DNA from: Bdellovibrionales bacterium | Lineage (GTDB): Bacteria > Bdellovibrionota > Bdellovibrionia > Bdellovibrionales > Bdellovibrionaceae | Reading direction: 5' to 3' | Length of the DNA: 13,638 nt | Assembly (NCBI GenBank): GCA_027320785.1 | Contig: DAHVKR010000007.1 | Location: 1 to 13,638, forward strand | Shown here: piece after piece, positions 7,654-13,638 of the stretch | Layout of the letters: each line of letters starts with the position of its first letter | Numbering within the stretch: the stretch's first letter is position 1 | Made by a program: the position numbers and the translations under genes | Notes under the pieces: model-generated | What the model saw: only the letters and a program-made list of their open reading frames with translations | The model's database searches: none | Told to the model about the DNA's origin: nothing

Positions 7654-8649
7654 ATGATTATCTCGATTGAGGAAGCTCTGGAGCATTTAAAAAGTGAAGA
7701 TGTTGTCGCTATCCCAACAGAGACAGTTTATGGCCTTGCAGGTCTAATCACATCGGAAAAAGCTCTTAAAAAAATTTTTGAAGTCAAAAAAAGACCCTTT
7801 TTTGATCCTCTCATTGTTCATGTTACAGATACATCTCAAGCTCAAGGTTTAACAAGCGAGTGGCCCTTAATTGCCGAAAAACTTGCCGAAAAATATTGGC
7901 CCGGGCCTTTGACCCTTGTCCTCCGCAAAAGAAAGCTTGTTTCTGACTTGATCACCGCAGGCCTCGAGAGAGTTGGCATTCGCTGTCCTCAGCACCCAGT
8001 CGCTCAGGAGATTTTAAATAAGTTGAAAATTCCTCTCGCGGCCCCAAGCGCGAATCTTTTCGGACATACAAGCCCAACGCTCGCGCAACATGTGGAAAGC
8101 GAATTTCAAAGTCAAATTCCTGTCGTAGAAGGAGGCGCTTCTTCCATTGGAATTGAATCAACCGTTCTTTTAATCGATCAAGATGAAATAGCGATCTTGC
8201 GCCCAGGACATATCCTTGCCCAAGAAATTGAAGACTATCTTAAAGCTCAAAATATCTCGTTTAAATGGAAGGCTCAAATTACAAAATCCGAATCTCCAGG
8301 GCACATGAAACATCACTACATGCCCTCAAAGCCCCTCTTTTGGGTAGAAGGAAAGATTCCATCTGACATCTTAGAAACACTCAATCTCAAACTTCGAGAG
8401 CTTCCCGATCAAGTCGAGGGAGTTCAAATCCAGAAACCTTCATCTCTAAAAACCTATTCCCTCCTACAGTTCTCTTCCTCCCCTCAGAATGCAGCCCGCT
8501 CTCTTTATTCGGAATTAAGACGACTGGCCGAAGGCCCTGCGGATTGTCTGATTTTTCAATATCAGAGCTTTATGAGTCAGCCTGAGTGGGCACCTGTTCT
8601 TGAAAGATTGCGAAAAGCTAGTTCTATTGTAATCAAAACCTCTTCGTAA
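7654..8649 (+). CDS. sua5: L-threonylcarbamoyladenylate synthase (Sua5/YrdC, two-domain)
   Basis: This enzyme uses threonine, bicarbonate and ATP to make threonylcarbamoyl-AMP, the precursor for t6A37 of ANN-decoding tRNAs, in the cytoplasm. The YrdC domain shows PTETVYGL (21-28), KRPFFDPL (46-53), WPGPLT (82-87), GIRCP (108-112), PSAN (131-134), GIEST (166-170) and LRPG (182-185). The linker SPGHMKHHYMP (214-224) and a C-terminal Sua5 domain to residue 331 make it the long Sua5/YwlC type rather than the short TsaC. The length of 331 residues is normal. It begins nine bases after the ybbP stop, with a purine-rich AAGAAGAG as a distant ribosome site, and is likely on the tesA-ybbAP transcript. 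It has no obvious functional link to the transporter; as a near-universal tRNA gene it may simply share the promoter. Confidence 0.95.
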   Translation: MIISIEEALEHLKSEDVVAIPTETVYGLAGLITSEKALKKIFEVKKRPFFDPLIVHVTDTSQAQGLTSEWPLIAEKLAEKYWPGPLTLVLRKRKLVSDLITAGLERVGIRCPQHPVAQEILNKLKIPLAAPSANLFGHTSPTLAQHVESEFQSQIPVVEGGASSIGIESTVLLIDQDEIAILRPGHILAQEIEDYLKAQNISFKWKAQITKSESPGHMKHHYMPSKPLFWVEGKIPSDILETLNLKLRELPDQVEGVQIQKPSSLKTYSLLQFSSSPQNAARSLYSELRRLAEGPADCLIFQYQSFMSQPEWAPVLERLRKASSIVIKTSS

Positions 8650-8735
8650 ACTTTATTGTATCCCAACTTAAAATCCACAAGACCTTAACCAGATCTCGAC
8701 ATTGCCATGCCAAACTTATCGTAGGGGAGGGTTTT
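8650..8735. other. Intergenic gap before olsB-like gene, no clear promoter
   Basis: This 86-base gap separates sua5 from the acyltransferase pair. I find no hairpin followed by a T-run and no -35/-10 pair with acceptable spacing. I also see no CTGTCAT-type Pho box, which was worth looking for because ornithine-lipid genes are often phosphate-regulated. The only clear signal is the Shine-Dalgarno at its right end. Confidence 0.5.
8724..8730 (+). promoter_or_regulatory. Strong ribosome binding site for the GTG start of the OlsB-like gene
   Basis: GGGGAGG ends five bases before the GTG at 8736. It is the strongest Shine-Dalgarno in the window and fixes this non-ATG start. Confidence 0.8.
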
Positions 8736-9593
8736 GTGATTCAAAAAGTAACAGAAGCTTTTCAAGAGTATTACTACCTCAGACTTCATAAAATTCACAG
8801 GTTTGAACCCAAAATATCGATTGATCAAAAAATTGGTTCATTTCGCCTTAAAACGGCAGATCAAATTGACGAACTGAAAAAGGCATTTCAACTTCGATAT
8901 GAAGTTTTTCAAAAAGAATTAAAAGGCAGTTTTAAAAAATCAGGCTGGGACATTGATCATCATGATTTTCAGTGCGACCACCTCATTATTGTTGATGAAA
9001 GAACCGGCCAAATAGCCGCCACGTGCCGTCTCCATCTCAACCCATCAATGCCCGATTTCTATGCTTCTCGCGAATTCAATCTGGATCGAATACTTCGTAC
9101 CGATGGTCTGAAAATTGAGCTCGGACGAGCTTGTATTAAGCAAAACTACCGAAGAGCTCTTGTTATATCGCTACTCTGGAGAGGACTCTCCGAGTATATC
9201 AATAAAAGTCAGGCTCAACTTATCTTCGGATGCGCGAGCATCCCTATTAAAACCCCAAGGGAGGCTGCTTTACTTCACCGGTATTTTTACGAAATGAGAA
9301 AGTTCACTCCGGAATATCTTTGCCCTCCCACATTGGCTTATAGCATGCCAGATTTTGAAGCCTGGGAAGCTCATTATAAAAGAAGCCTCACTTCAACAGA
9401 AAAGTTTGAAGCCCAAAGCCTTATTCCAGGACTTTTTAAACAATACTTAGAAATGGGGGCCTGCCTAGGGGGCGAGCCCGCTTGGGATGAAGAGTTTGGC
9501 TGCATTGACTTTCTCACAATTCTCGATAGAGAAAATCTCAATCGCTATTTCTGGAAACGCCGCAATTCCGAACAAGTCTCAACGCAGCCTTGA
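8736..9593 (+). CDS. olsB: OlsB-like GNAT acyltransferase (ornithine/amino-acid lipid synthesis, COG3176 type)
   Basis: This 285-residue GNAT-fold protein is of the OlsB/'hemolysin' type (acetyltransferase_5), whose characterised members move a 3-hydroxyacyl chain from acyl carrier protein to the alpha-amine of ornithine (or glycine), giving a lyso-amino-acid lipid. Family blocks are LRYEVFQKEL (53-62), ATCRLHLN (95-102), ELGRACI (128-134), FGCASI (164-169), and the diagnostic C-terminal YLEMGACLGGEPAWDEEFGC (237-256) followed by IDFLTILD, ending in RYFWKR. No membrane segment is apparent. The GTG start is supported by GGGGAGG. The PlsC/OlsA-like gene follows 31 bases later in the same direction, which is the olsB-olsA pairing. 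The amino-acid substrate is not readable from sequence, and autoinducer-synthase-like or exosortase-associated acyltransferases are more distant alternatives with the same fold. Confidence 0.8.
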   Translation: MIQKVTEAFQEYYYLRLHKIHRFEPKISIDQKIGSFRLKTADQIDELKKAFQLRYEVFQKELKGSFKKSGWDIDHHDFQCDHLIIVDERTGQIAATCRLHLNPSMPDFYASREFNLDRILRTDGLKIELGRACIKQNYRRALVISLLWRGLSEYINKSQAQLIFGCASIPIKTPREAALLHRYFYEMRKFTPEYLCPPTLAYSMPDFEAWEAHYKRSLTSTEKFEAQSLIPGLFKQYLEMGACLGGEPAWDEEFGCIDFLTILDRENLNRYFWKRRNSEQVSTQP

Positions 9594-9624
9594 CCTTAAA
9601 ACAAGCGCCAACTAAATTTAAAGT

Positions 9625-10410
9625 GTGAATATTATTTCAACATTCTTTAGAGTTATTTTCCGCCTTACCGCTTTCCATTTCTTAATGTGGCTCTACCTTG
9701 CCAGAGGCTACTGGATTCACCACTTTGTTAAAGACCCCTTCAAACGAAAATATAAATTCTCACGTTTAGCAAATTGGATTGCTAAAGTGGTTTGCAAGTA
9801 TTTTCAAATTCGAGTGACAGTTGTGAATCCCCCTCCCTCCGGAACTCCAGGCCTCGTGATTGGAAACCACTTGGGTTTTATCGATATTCTTGCCAGCTGC
9901 TCTATTCGCCCCATGCTCTTTGTGACATCCGTTGAAATGAGACAAACTCCATTTCTGGGGCTTCTCACGGAAATGGGGGGCTGTATCTATGTAGAAAGGC
10001 GAAGCCGACTCGGAATTCAGCAAGAGCTCGAACAGATAATTCAATCGCTTAAAGATGGCTTTAACGTGTGCCTATACCCTGAAGCCACTTCGCATAACGG
10101 AGAACATGTTTTACCCTTTAAAAGAACTCTTATTACATCTGCCGCACATGCAGGCGTTCCTATTCTACCTTATGTTTTCAATTTCAAATCGGTAGAGGGT
10201 GAAGAGTTTACTTTTAAGAATCGTGATAGTGTATGTTGGTATGGCGATATCCCTTTTACAACAGCCTTCTTTAAAGCCTTGTCTTTAAGACACGTGGATG
10301 TCGAAGTGAAATTTTTAGAGCCTTTTCACTCAACAGTTGAGATGAGTCGCGCTGAAGTTGCTCACAAGTTACACCAAATGATTAGTGAACACTTTCAACC
10401 TGTAAAATAA
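9625..10410 (+). CDS. 1-acyl-glycerol-3-phosphate / lyso-ornithine-lipid O-acyltransferase (PlsC/OlsA family)
   Basis: This membrane-associated PlsC-family acyltransferase of 261 residues has an N-terminal hydrophobic helix (about 7-27), the catalytic NHLGFID (H82-x4-D87), the GCIYVERRSR block (119-128), the acceptor-binding YPEATSHNGE (151-160; the usual EGT is EAT) and VPILPY (179-184). The family esterifies a second acyl chain onto a lyso-lipid. Next to an OlsB-like gene the likely role is the OlsA step, acylating the 3-hydroxyl of lyso-ornithine lipid. A second copy of ordinary PlsC (phosphatidic acid synthesis) is the alternative and some enzymes do both. The start is a GTG at 9625, because a TAA lies in frame two codons upstream; no good Shine-Dalgarno is visible, so translation may depend on the preceding gene 31 bases away. 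It converges with the next gene across a one-base gap. Confidence 0.85.
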   Translation: MNIISTFFRVIFRLTAFHFLMWLYLARGYWIHHFVKDPFKRKYKFSRLANWIAKVVCKYFQIRVTVVNPPPSGTPGLVIGNHLGFIDILASCSIRPMLFVTSVEMRQTPFLGLLTEMGGCIYVERRSRLGIQQELEQIIQSLKDGFNVCLYPEATSHNGEHVLPFKRTLITSAAHAGVPILPYVFNFKSVEGEEFTFKNRDSVCWYGDIPFTTAFFKALSLRHVDVEVKFLEPFHSTVEMSRAEVAHKLHQMISEHFQPVK

Positions 10411-10411
10411 T

Positions 10412-10906
10412 TTAGTCCTTCTTTTTCACTAAAGACTTTATCTGATCAATAGACTGAGTCGAATTCAAAAGACCCTCAAAAAGAATTTTTCCATCAGGAC
10501 CAATTAAAACCGCGCTCATCAGAGTGGGTCTCGAAAACCAATAGTAAAATTCTCGATTTTGATCAAAAAACTCATAAGAAACTGAAGCGGGGCTTTTTTC
10601 TTTGATTTTCGAAAGATCCTGCTTAGGAGCATCGTAAACAACAATGACATTGAGTTCTTTTTTTAAAGACTGGGCGAGATTCTCCCACAAAGCCTCTGCC
10701 TGTGGGGATCCTGACCACCAAGTCGCCGAGTTCACGATTAAGTTATAATCTTTAAGAATAAGATCCTGAGATTCTACTTTTTGCGCTTCAGGATTGTTCA
10801 CAATTTGATAGAGGTTCCGAAGGGTTCTTTGAATGCCCACAGAGCCAGCAAAAGCCCAATTTGAGACAAAGATTGAAAGAATAATGAAAAGAGTAGATGT
10901 TTTCAT
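10412..10906 (-). CDS. Exported thioredoxin/TlpA-fold-like protein lacking the CxxC cysteines
   Basis: This 164-residue protein has a clear signal peptide (MKTSTLFIILSIFVSNWAFA, cleavage after residue 20), so it is periplasmic or exported. The mature part resembles a TlpA/thioredoxin fold: LIVNSATWWSGSP (about 56-68) sits where reductases have a strand followed by ATWCGPC, and RPTLMSAVLIGPDGKILFEG (126-145) matches the cis-proline loop and the following hairpin (P127). Where CxxC would be there is WSGS, so disulfide chemistry is not expected; the mature protein has no cysteine that I see. A TTG at 10936 could extend the frame by ten residues, but the ATG at 10906 starts the signal peptide cleanly. 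It is the last gene of the minus-strand cluster, 46 bases after the oxygenase gene. The fold is a moderate-confidence inference and the function is unknown. Confidence 0.72.
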   Translation of the reverse strand: MKTSTLFIILSIFVSNWAFAGSVGIQRTLRNLYQIVNNPEAQKVESQDLILKDYNLIVNSATWWSGSPQAEALWENLAQSLKKELNVIVVYDAPKQDLSKIKEKSPASVSYEFFDQNREFYYWFSRPTLMSAVLIGPDGKILFEGLLNSTQSIDQIKSLVKKKD

Positions 10907-10952
10907 ATTCTTTAAACTCTTCAGAGTTTGTGCCAACGAAGTACAGTTATAT

Positions 10953-11849
10953 TTACCTAAAAAGCAAAGGAACCGTCACCTGAGATGCCGATGACGTTTT
11001 TGGGAAACAAGTGTTAGAAAATCGAACTTGGATCCATTTCTTAAGCTGCTTTATTTCTGTCTCATTTTGAGACAAGGAAACAAGTGTATCCGTTAGCCAT
11101 TGAAAACGAGAAACATCACCTTTTGCAGTGACCGATAATCTTAAGCTCACGGTTCCATGAAAATGATGAAGTTGTTGAAGCACTCCTGACATTTCAACCA
11201 AAGCCGGCTGCAATTTTTTCTGCACTTGAGCTGGAGTCAAACCTCCCACAACATAGGGGCGAGGCTCTACAAACCACCCATGAATAACCAATCTTGCCTG
11301 TAATGGATCAGAAGTTCCTCGAACAGGTGTCACTCCGTGTGGAAAGCGAGGGTCAAAGACCGTGAGTCGATTAAAATCAGGCTGAATGATTTCCATATAA
11401 GATGACTGTTCTCGATTCTCTTCTTCAACAAAATTTTGCCAATATTGAAGAGTCTGAGGTTTTAAAATAAAAGTTTCGCCGCCTTTAAATTCACGCTTAG
11501 AAGGTGTCAAAGAGTAAACCCACGCCCAGGGCCCATGAGGTACGTCCGAATGCATTCTTTGTTCCATACCATCTACATAATAAGAAAGCCAAGTGGGTGA
11601 GACATCATGACAGCCCAAAACTTCTCGTCCCCACTGCACAAGTTGAGAGTGAAATTGTTGGTAGATTTTTTTAGGGAAATAGTAATAGGCAGGGGTTCGC
11701 ATAAACTGATACTGGTTTTTGACGTACCAGTAATCCCAAACAAATCTTTCGCTTCGAATGTCTTTATGAATTGAAAAGTTTTCCTCAAAATGCTGGCGTA
11801 GTGCCGAGGCCTGATTCGAAAAGCGATTCAATATTAAAATGGGTTTCAT
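10953..11849 (-). CDS. 2-oxoglutarate/Fe(II)-dependent oxygenase with AgmX/TonB-like C-terminal domain
   Basis: This is a 298-residue protein in two parts. Residues about 1-197 look like a prolyl-4-hydroxylase-type 2OG-Fe(II) oxygenase: the iron facial triad MHSD (H100, D102) and FPHGV (H171), and R186 in ARLVIHGWF as the 2-oxoglutarate-binding arginine. GGETFIL and FDPRFPHGVTPV are family-like. Residues about 205-298 do not belong to that fold. They read like the C-terminal domain of AgmX/TonB-type proteins: LTPAQVQKKLQP, then GTVSLRLSVTAKGDVSRF (232-249), ending FPK...VTVPLLF. There is no signal peptide, so it is probably cytoplasmic, unlike most proteins with that tail. The ATG overlaps the fumarylacetoacetase stop (ATGA), with AAAAAGG a few bases upstream. 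The substrate is unknown; hydroxylation of a protein or small molecule is the expected chemistry. Confidence 0.8.
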   Translation of the reverse strand: MKPILILNRFSNQASALRQHFEENFSIHKDIRSERFVWDYWYVKNQYQFMRTPAYYYFPKKIYQQFHSQLVQWGREVLGCHDVSPTWLSYYVDGMEQRMHSDVPHGPWAWVYSLTPSKREFKGGETFILKPQTLQYWQNFVEEENREQSSYMEIIQPDFNRLTVFDPRFPHGVTPVRGTSDPLQARLVIHGWFVEPRPYVVGGLTPAQVQKKLQPALVEMSGVLQQLHHFHGTVSLRLSVTAKGDVSRFQWLTDTLVSLSQNETEIKQLKKWIQVRFSNTCFPKTSSASQVTVPLLFR

Positions 11850-12823
11850 GGAACCTTTTTGACTTTTTGAAAGATCCGTCCAAATAAATTTTCACCATGC
11901 TCATTTTTCATCATGATTTCAATGGTGTCTCCGACCTGCATAAAAGGAGTTTTAGGCTGACCCGTCTCGATGGTTTCAATCATTCTTTTTTCAGCTAAAC
12001 AGCTCGAGCCTTTGGAATGATCTTCGTTGCTAACAGTTCCACTTCCGATAATAGCGCCTGCCGGAAGATCGCGTGTCTTAGCTGCGTGAGCAATCAGCTG
12101 CCCAAAATCAAAATGCATCGCTCCTGCGTCCGCATGACCAAAAAAAGAGCCGTTGTACTTCACTTCTAAAGGTAAATGAATACGACCCTGCTTCCAGGCT
12201 CTCCCCAGCTCATCTGGCGTCAACGCCAAAGGACTCAAAGCGCTGGCTGGTTTACTTTGAAAAAAACCAAACCCTTGCGCGAGCTCAGCTGGAATCAATC
12301 CACGTAAAGAAACATCATTGATTAAAAGAACGAGGCGAACTTTTTTTAGTGCCTCTTCGGGTGTTGTTCCCATGGGGACAAAATCTGTGACAACCCCCAC
12401 TTCACCCTCAAAATCTGTTCCATATGAAAAATCTCTTTGGGGAATATCTTCTAAAGGATTCAGGAATTTTCCACATTCACCTTGGTACATCAGTGGAACC
12501 GTTTCCAAGGTTTCTGGAAGTGGCGCTTTACGGGCCATTCGAACAAGTTTCACATGATAAATAAAAGAAGACCCATCTGCAAATAGCCAAGTACGCGGCA
12601 GAGCCGAACACATTTTAGCTTCATCATAGGCTTGATAATGAACTGTTCCTTTTTCAAGTTGATCCGCTCGCTCGTGAAGCAAAGCCTCGACTTCACTCCA
12701 TTTCTCAAGGGCCGTTCGCAAGTTAGGAGCGATATCGGATGCTTTTGTAAGTCGGGATAAATCTCGGCTTACAATAACAAGCTCACCATCTATGCTTGAT
12801 GATTGAAGACTACCCAGCTTCAT
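11846..12823 (-). CDS. fahA: Fumarylacetoacetase (FAH family)
   Basis: This enzyme hydrolyses 4-fumarylacetoacetate to fumarate and acetoacetate, the last step of tyrosine/homogentisate degradation, in the cytoplasm. The 325-residue protein keeps the metal and catalytic residues of the family: D83 and H90 in DGSSFIYHV (the same seven-residue spacing as metal Asp and catalytic His in animal FAH), FEGEV (E139, E141), NDVSLR (D170), QSKPAS (K191) and GSGTVSNED (261-269). The length fits the bacterial short form. It starts two bases after the stop of the beta-barrel gene and overlaps the oxygenase gene by 4 nt, so it is mid-operon. The maiA start lies just beyond, divergently oriented, which supports this specific function over a generic acylpyruvase of the same superfamily. 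Confidence 0.93.
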   Translation of the reverse strand: MKLGSLQSSSIDGELVIVSRDLSRLTKASDIAPNLRTALEKWSEVEALLHERADQLEKGTVHYQAYDEAKMCSALPRTWLFADGSSFIYHVKLVRMARKAPLPETLETVPLMYQGECGKFLNPLEDIPQRDFSYGTDFEGEVGVVTDFVPMGTTPEEALKKVRLVLLINDVSLRGLIPAELAQGFGFFQSKPASALSPLALTPDELGRAWKQGRIHLPLEVKYNGSFFGHADAGAMHFDFGQLIAHAAKTRDLPAGAIIGSGTVSNEDHSKGSSCLAEKRMIETIETGQPKTPFMQVGDTIEIMMKNEHGENLFGRIFQKVKKVP

Positions 12824-12825
12824 AA

Positions 12826-13365
12826 TCAGTCGAAAGTTACCATCAGGTTGGCCCCGATAGCTTTTATGTTTTTTGTGTTTTGCTCAATTTTTCCAGAGTA
12901 AGTTTCGAAATATACATCGGCGCCAAATTGAGGTGCGAATTTAAAAGCGGCACCAATCACAATTGGTGTAACGAGTGACTCAACTTTGTGACATGTATTA
13001 TTGTTACAATCACTGTCCATATTCATGGAAACATTCAAGCCTCCATAAACTCCCGCATAATCCATGAATTTGTACATGGCAGTGGCTGGAATTTCCACAT
13101 AGGTAAATTTATAATTTTGATTAGGTGTAGCTTTTACCTGAAAGTTTTTCTGTGTATAGAAAAGCCCAGTCCGAAAACTCCAACTATTTACCATAGGGAA
13201 AGCTGCGGAAAGACCTAGCTGATAAGCAGTCTGAGCACTCGTATCTGAGTTTGTCACATCTGCATTTTGATTTCTGAATCCTGCCTCGAAAGCGAGATCT
13301 GTATAATTAGCGGCTGAAGCTGCAACTGTAAAAAAAGTTGATAATATGACGATTAAAAGTTTCAT
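12826..13365 (-). CDS. Outer-membrane beta-barrel protein (OMP_b-brl type)
   Basis: This is a 179-residue exported protein with a signal peptide (MKLLIVILSTFFTVAASA, cleavage about residue 18-19) followed by alternating hydrophobic/polar strands rich in aromatic residues: YQLGLSAAF, WSFRTGLFYTQKNF, FTYVEIPATAMYKFM, YAGVYGGLNVSMNM, GADVYFETYSGKI, ending GANLMVTFD. This looks like a small eight-strand-like barrel of the OmpW/OprF/PorT-related group. Two cysteines (C120, C125) bracket NNNT in a predicted extracellular loop and could form a disulfide. The ATG at 13365 has AGGGAG seven bases upstream. It is the first gene of the barrel-fahA-oxygenase-thioredoxin-like cluster, preceded by a hairpin-bearing leader and divergent from maiA. 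Whether it is a porin or a structural barrel cannot be told. Confidence 0.8.
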   Translation of the reverse strand: MKLLIVILSTFFTVAASAANYTDLAFEAGFRNQNADVTNSDTSAQTAYQLGLSAAFPMVNSWSFRTGLFYTQKNFQVKATPNQNYKFTYVEIPATAMYKFMDYAGVYGGLNVSMNMDSDCNNNTCHKVESLVTPIVIGAAFKFAPQFGADVYFETYSGKIEQNTKNIKAIGANLMVTFD

Positions 13366-13372
13366 CGAATAA

Positions 13373-13378
13373 CTCCCT
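13373..13378 (-). promoter_or_regulatory. Ribosome binding site of the beta-barrel gene
   Basis: AGGGAG on the minus strand, seven bases before the ATG at 13365. Its upstream end touches the base of the hairpin at 13377-13411. Confidence 0.7.
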
Positions 13379-13411
13379 ATTCAAATCTAAATAAATGAGA
13401 TCTTGAAATAG
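13377..13411 (-). repeat. Imperfect inverted repeat (leader hairpin) before the beta-barrel gene
   Basis: On the plus strand CTATTCAAATCT (13377-13388) and AGATCTTGAAATAG (13398-13411) pair over 12 base pairs, with two single-base bulges in the longer arm and a nine-base loop. In the minus-strand mRNA this puts a stem-loop directly against the AGGGAG ribosome site. There is no T-run after it, so a terminator is unlikely. It could be a stabilising 5' leader stem, a translation switch or a DNA operator. Confidence 0.5.
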
Positions 13412-13459
13412 ATTAATACAAGAATAAGCCCCTGTCTCCGATGTGACGCCTTGGGTTAC

Positions 13460-13488
13460 TTGCCAGTCCTCCATCAAGAATTTAGAAT
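13460..13488 (+). promoter_or_regulatory. Predicted sigma70-type promoter of maiA
   Basis: TTGCCA (13460-13465) and TAGAAT (13483-13488) are each one mismatch from consensus, with an exact 17-base spacer. The expected start point, six to seven bases after the -10 box, falls on or beside the A of the maiA ATG (13495). This is a consensus match by eye. Confidence 0.6.
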
Positions 13489-13494
13489 AGCACC

Positions 13495-13638
13495 ATGTCA
13501 AATTTTATCCTCTATAACTACTTTAGAAGCTCGACGTCCTATCGGGTGCGTATTGCGCTCAATCTTAAAAATTTAGACTACGAATATCGAGCAGTACATT
13601 TACTCAAAAACGGAGGCGAGCAGCACTCAGCTGAATAC
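13495..13638 (+). CDS. maiA: Maleylacetoacetate isomerase, N-terminal part (cut by window edge)
   Basis: Forty-eight residues are visible of a zeta-class glutathione S-transferase that isomerises maleylacetoacetate to fumarylacetoacetate with glutathione; complete proteins are about 210-220 residues. The N-terminal thioredoxin-like start is diagnostic: [17 protein letters not shown] (about residues 9-25) carries the catalytic SSx motif (S12, S13, with T14 where the human enzyme has Cys), then [19 protein letters not shown]. Its product is the substrate of the fumarylacetoacetase encoded on the other strand at 11846-12823, so the two genes form the end of tyrosine/homogentisate degradation. 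No Shine-Dalgarno precedes the ATG; the predicted promoter sits so close that the mRNA may have no leader. Confidence 0.93.
   Translation, partial: MSNFILYNYFRSSTSYRVRIALNLKNLDYEYRAVHLLKNGGEQHSAEY

Noticed and set aside
8650..8735. Pho box or promoter upstream of the OlsB-like gene
   Set aside because: No CTGTCAT-like direct repeats, and the TCGACA and TTGCCA candidates have no -10 box at an acceptable distance.
10411..10433. TTTAGT...ACTAAA inverted repeat at the convergent junction, considered as a terminator
   Set aside because: The stem is only six AT-rich pairs with an 11-base loop and no T-run in the proper place; it lies within coding sequence.
10907..10936. TTG-started extension of the thioredoxin-like protein
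   Set aside because: It would put ten extra residues before a clean signal peptide that begins at the ATG at 10906.
13307..13501. Open frame on the minus strand spanning the maiA/barrel intergenic region
   Set aside because: It covers the leader, hairpin and signal-peptide start in another frame, has no ribosome site and no recognisable protein features.

Overview
The window is a dense, chromosomal-looking stretch of an AT-leaning (roughly mid-40s % GC by eye) Gram-negative bacterium. A muropeptide permease, a beta-barrel outer-membrane protein, an ornithine-lipid type acyltransferase pair and a TesA/YbbA/YbbP export cluster all point to a two-membrane cell. The protein style (long adenosine-deaminase homologue, HNH protein with an NASYEP-type N-terminus, AgmX-like C-terminal domain) is most reminiscent of Bdellovibrionota or a neighbouring former deltaproteobacterial lineage. 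That placement is an inference from memory of such genomes, not a search result. I see no insertion sequence, phage gene, CRISPR array, tRNA or rRNA, and no gene-free stretch longer than about 130 bases.

Layout. (A) 1-3783, minus strand: HNH endonuclease -> GNAT acetyltransferase -> adenosine-deaminase-family protein -> AmpG-like permease (runs off the left edge). They are packed with 4-nt and 11-nt overlaps or a 13-nt gap, so they read as one transcript, with a good sigma70-type promoter at 3809-3837. (B) 3870-8649, plus strand: TesA-like SGNH esterase -> YbbA-like ATPase -> YbbP-like permease -> Sua5-type threonylcarbamoyl-AMP synthase. The first three overlap by ATGA junctions. (C) 8736-10410, plus strand: an OlsB-like N-acyltransferase (GTG start, strong Shine-Dalgarno) and a PlsC/OlsA-like O-acyltransferase, the two-step logic of ornithine (amino-acid) lipid synthesis. 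(D) 13365-10412, minus strand: outer-membrane beta-barrel protein -> fumarylacetoacetase -> 2-oxoglutarate/Fe(II) oxygenase with an extra AgmX/TonB-like C-terminal domain -> exported thioredoxin-fold protein lacking the CxxC cysteines. (E) 13495-end, plus strand: start of maleylacetoacetate isomerase, divergent from (D).

How they fit together. MaiA and fumarylacetoacetase catalyse the last two steps of tyrosine/homogentisate breakdown and flank a 129-base divergent control region. AmpG and the purine deaminase look like salvage functions. TesA-YbbAP and OlsBA-like genes concern lipids and the envelope. The most unusual items are the oxygenase/AgmX-like fusion and its cysteine-less thioredoxin-like neighbour in an operon with fumarylacetoacetase, a promoter placed to give a leaderless maiA mRNA, and a hairpin abutting the ribosome binding site of the outer-membrane protein gene.
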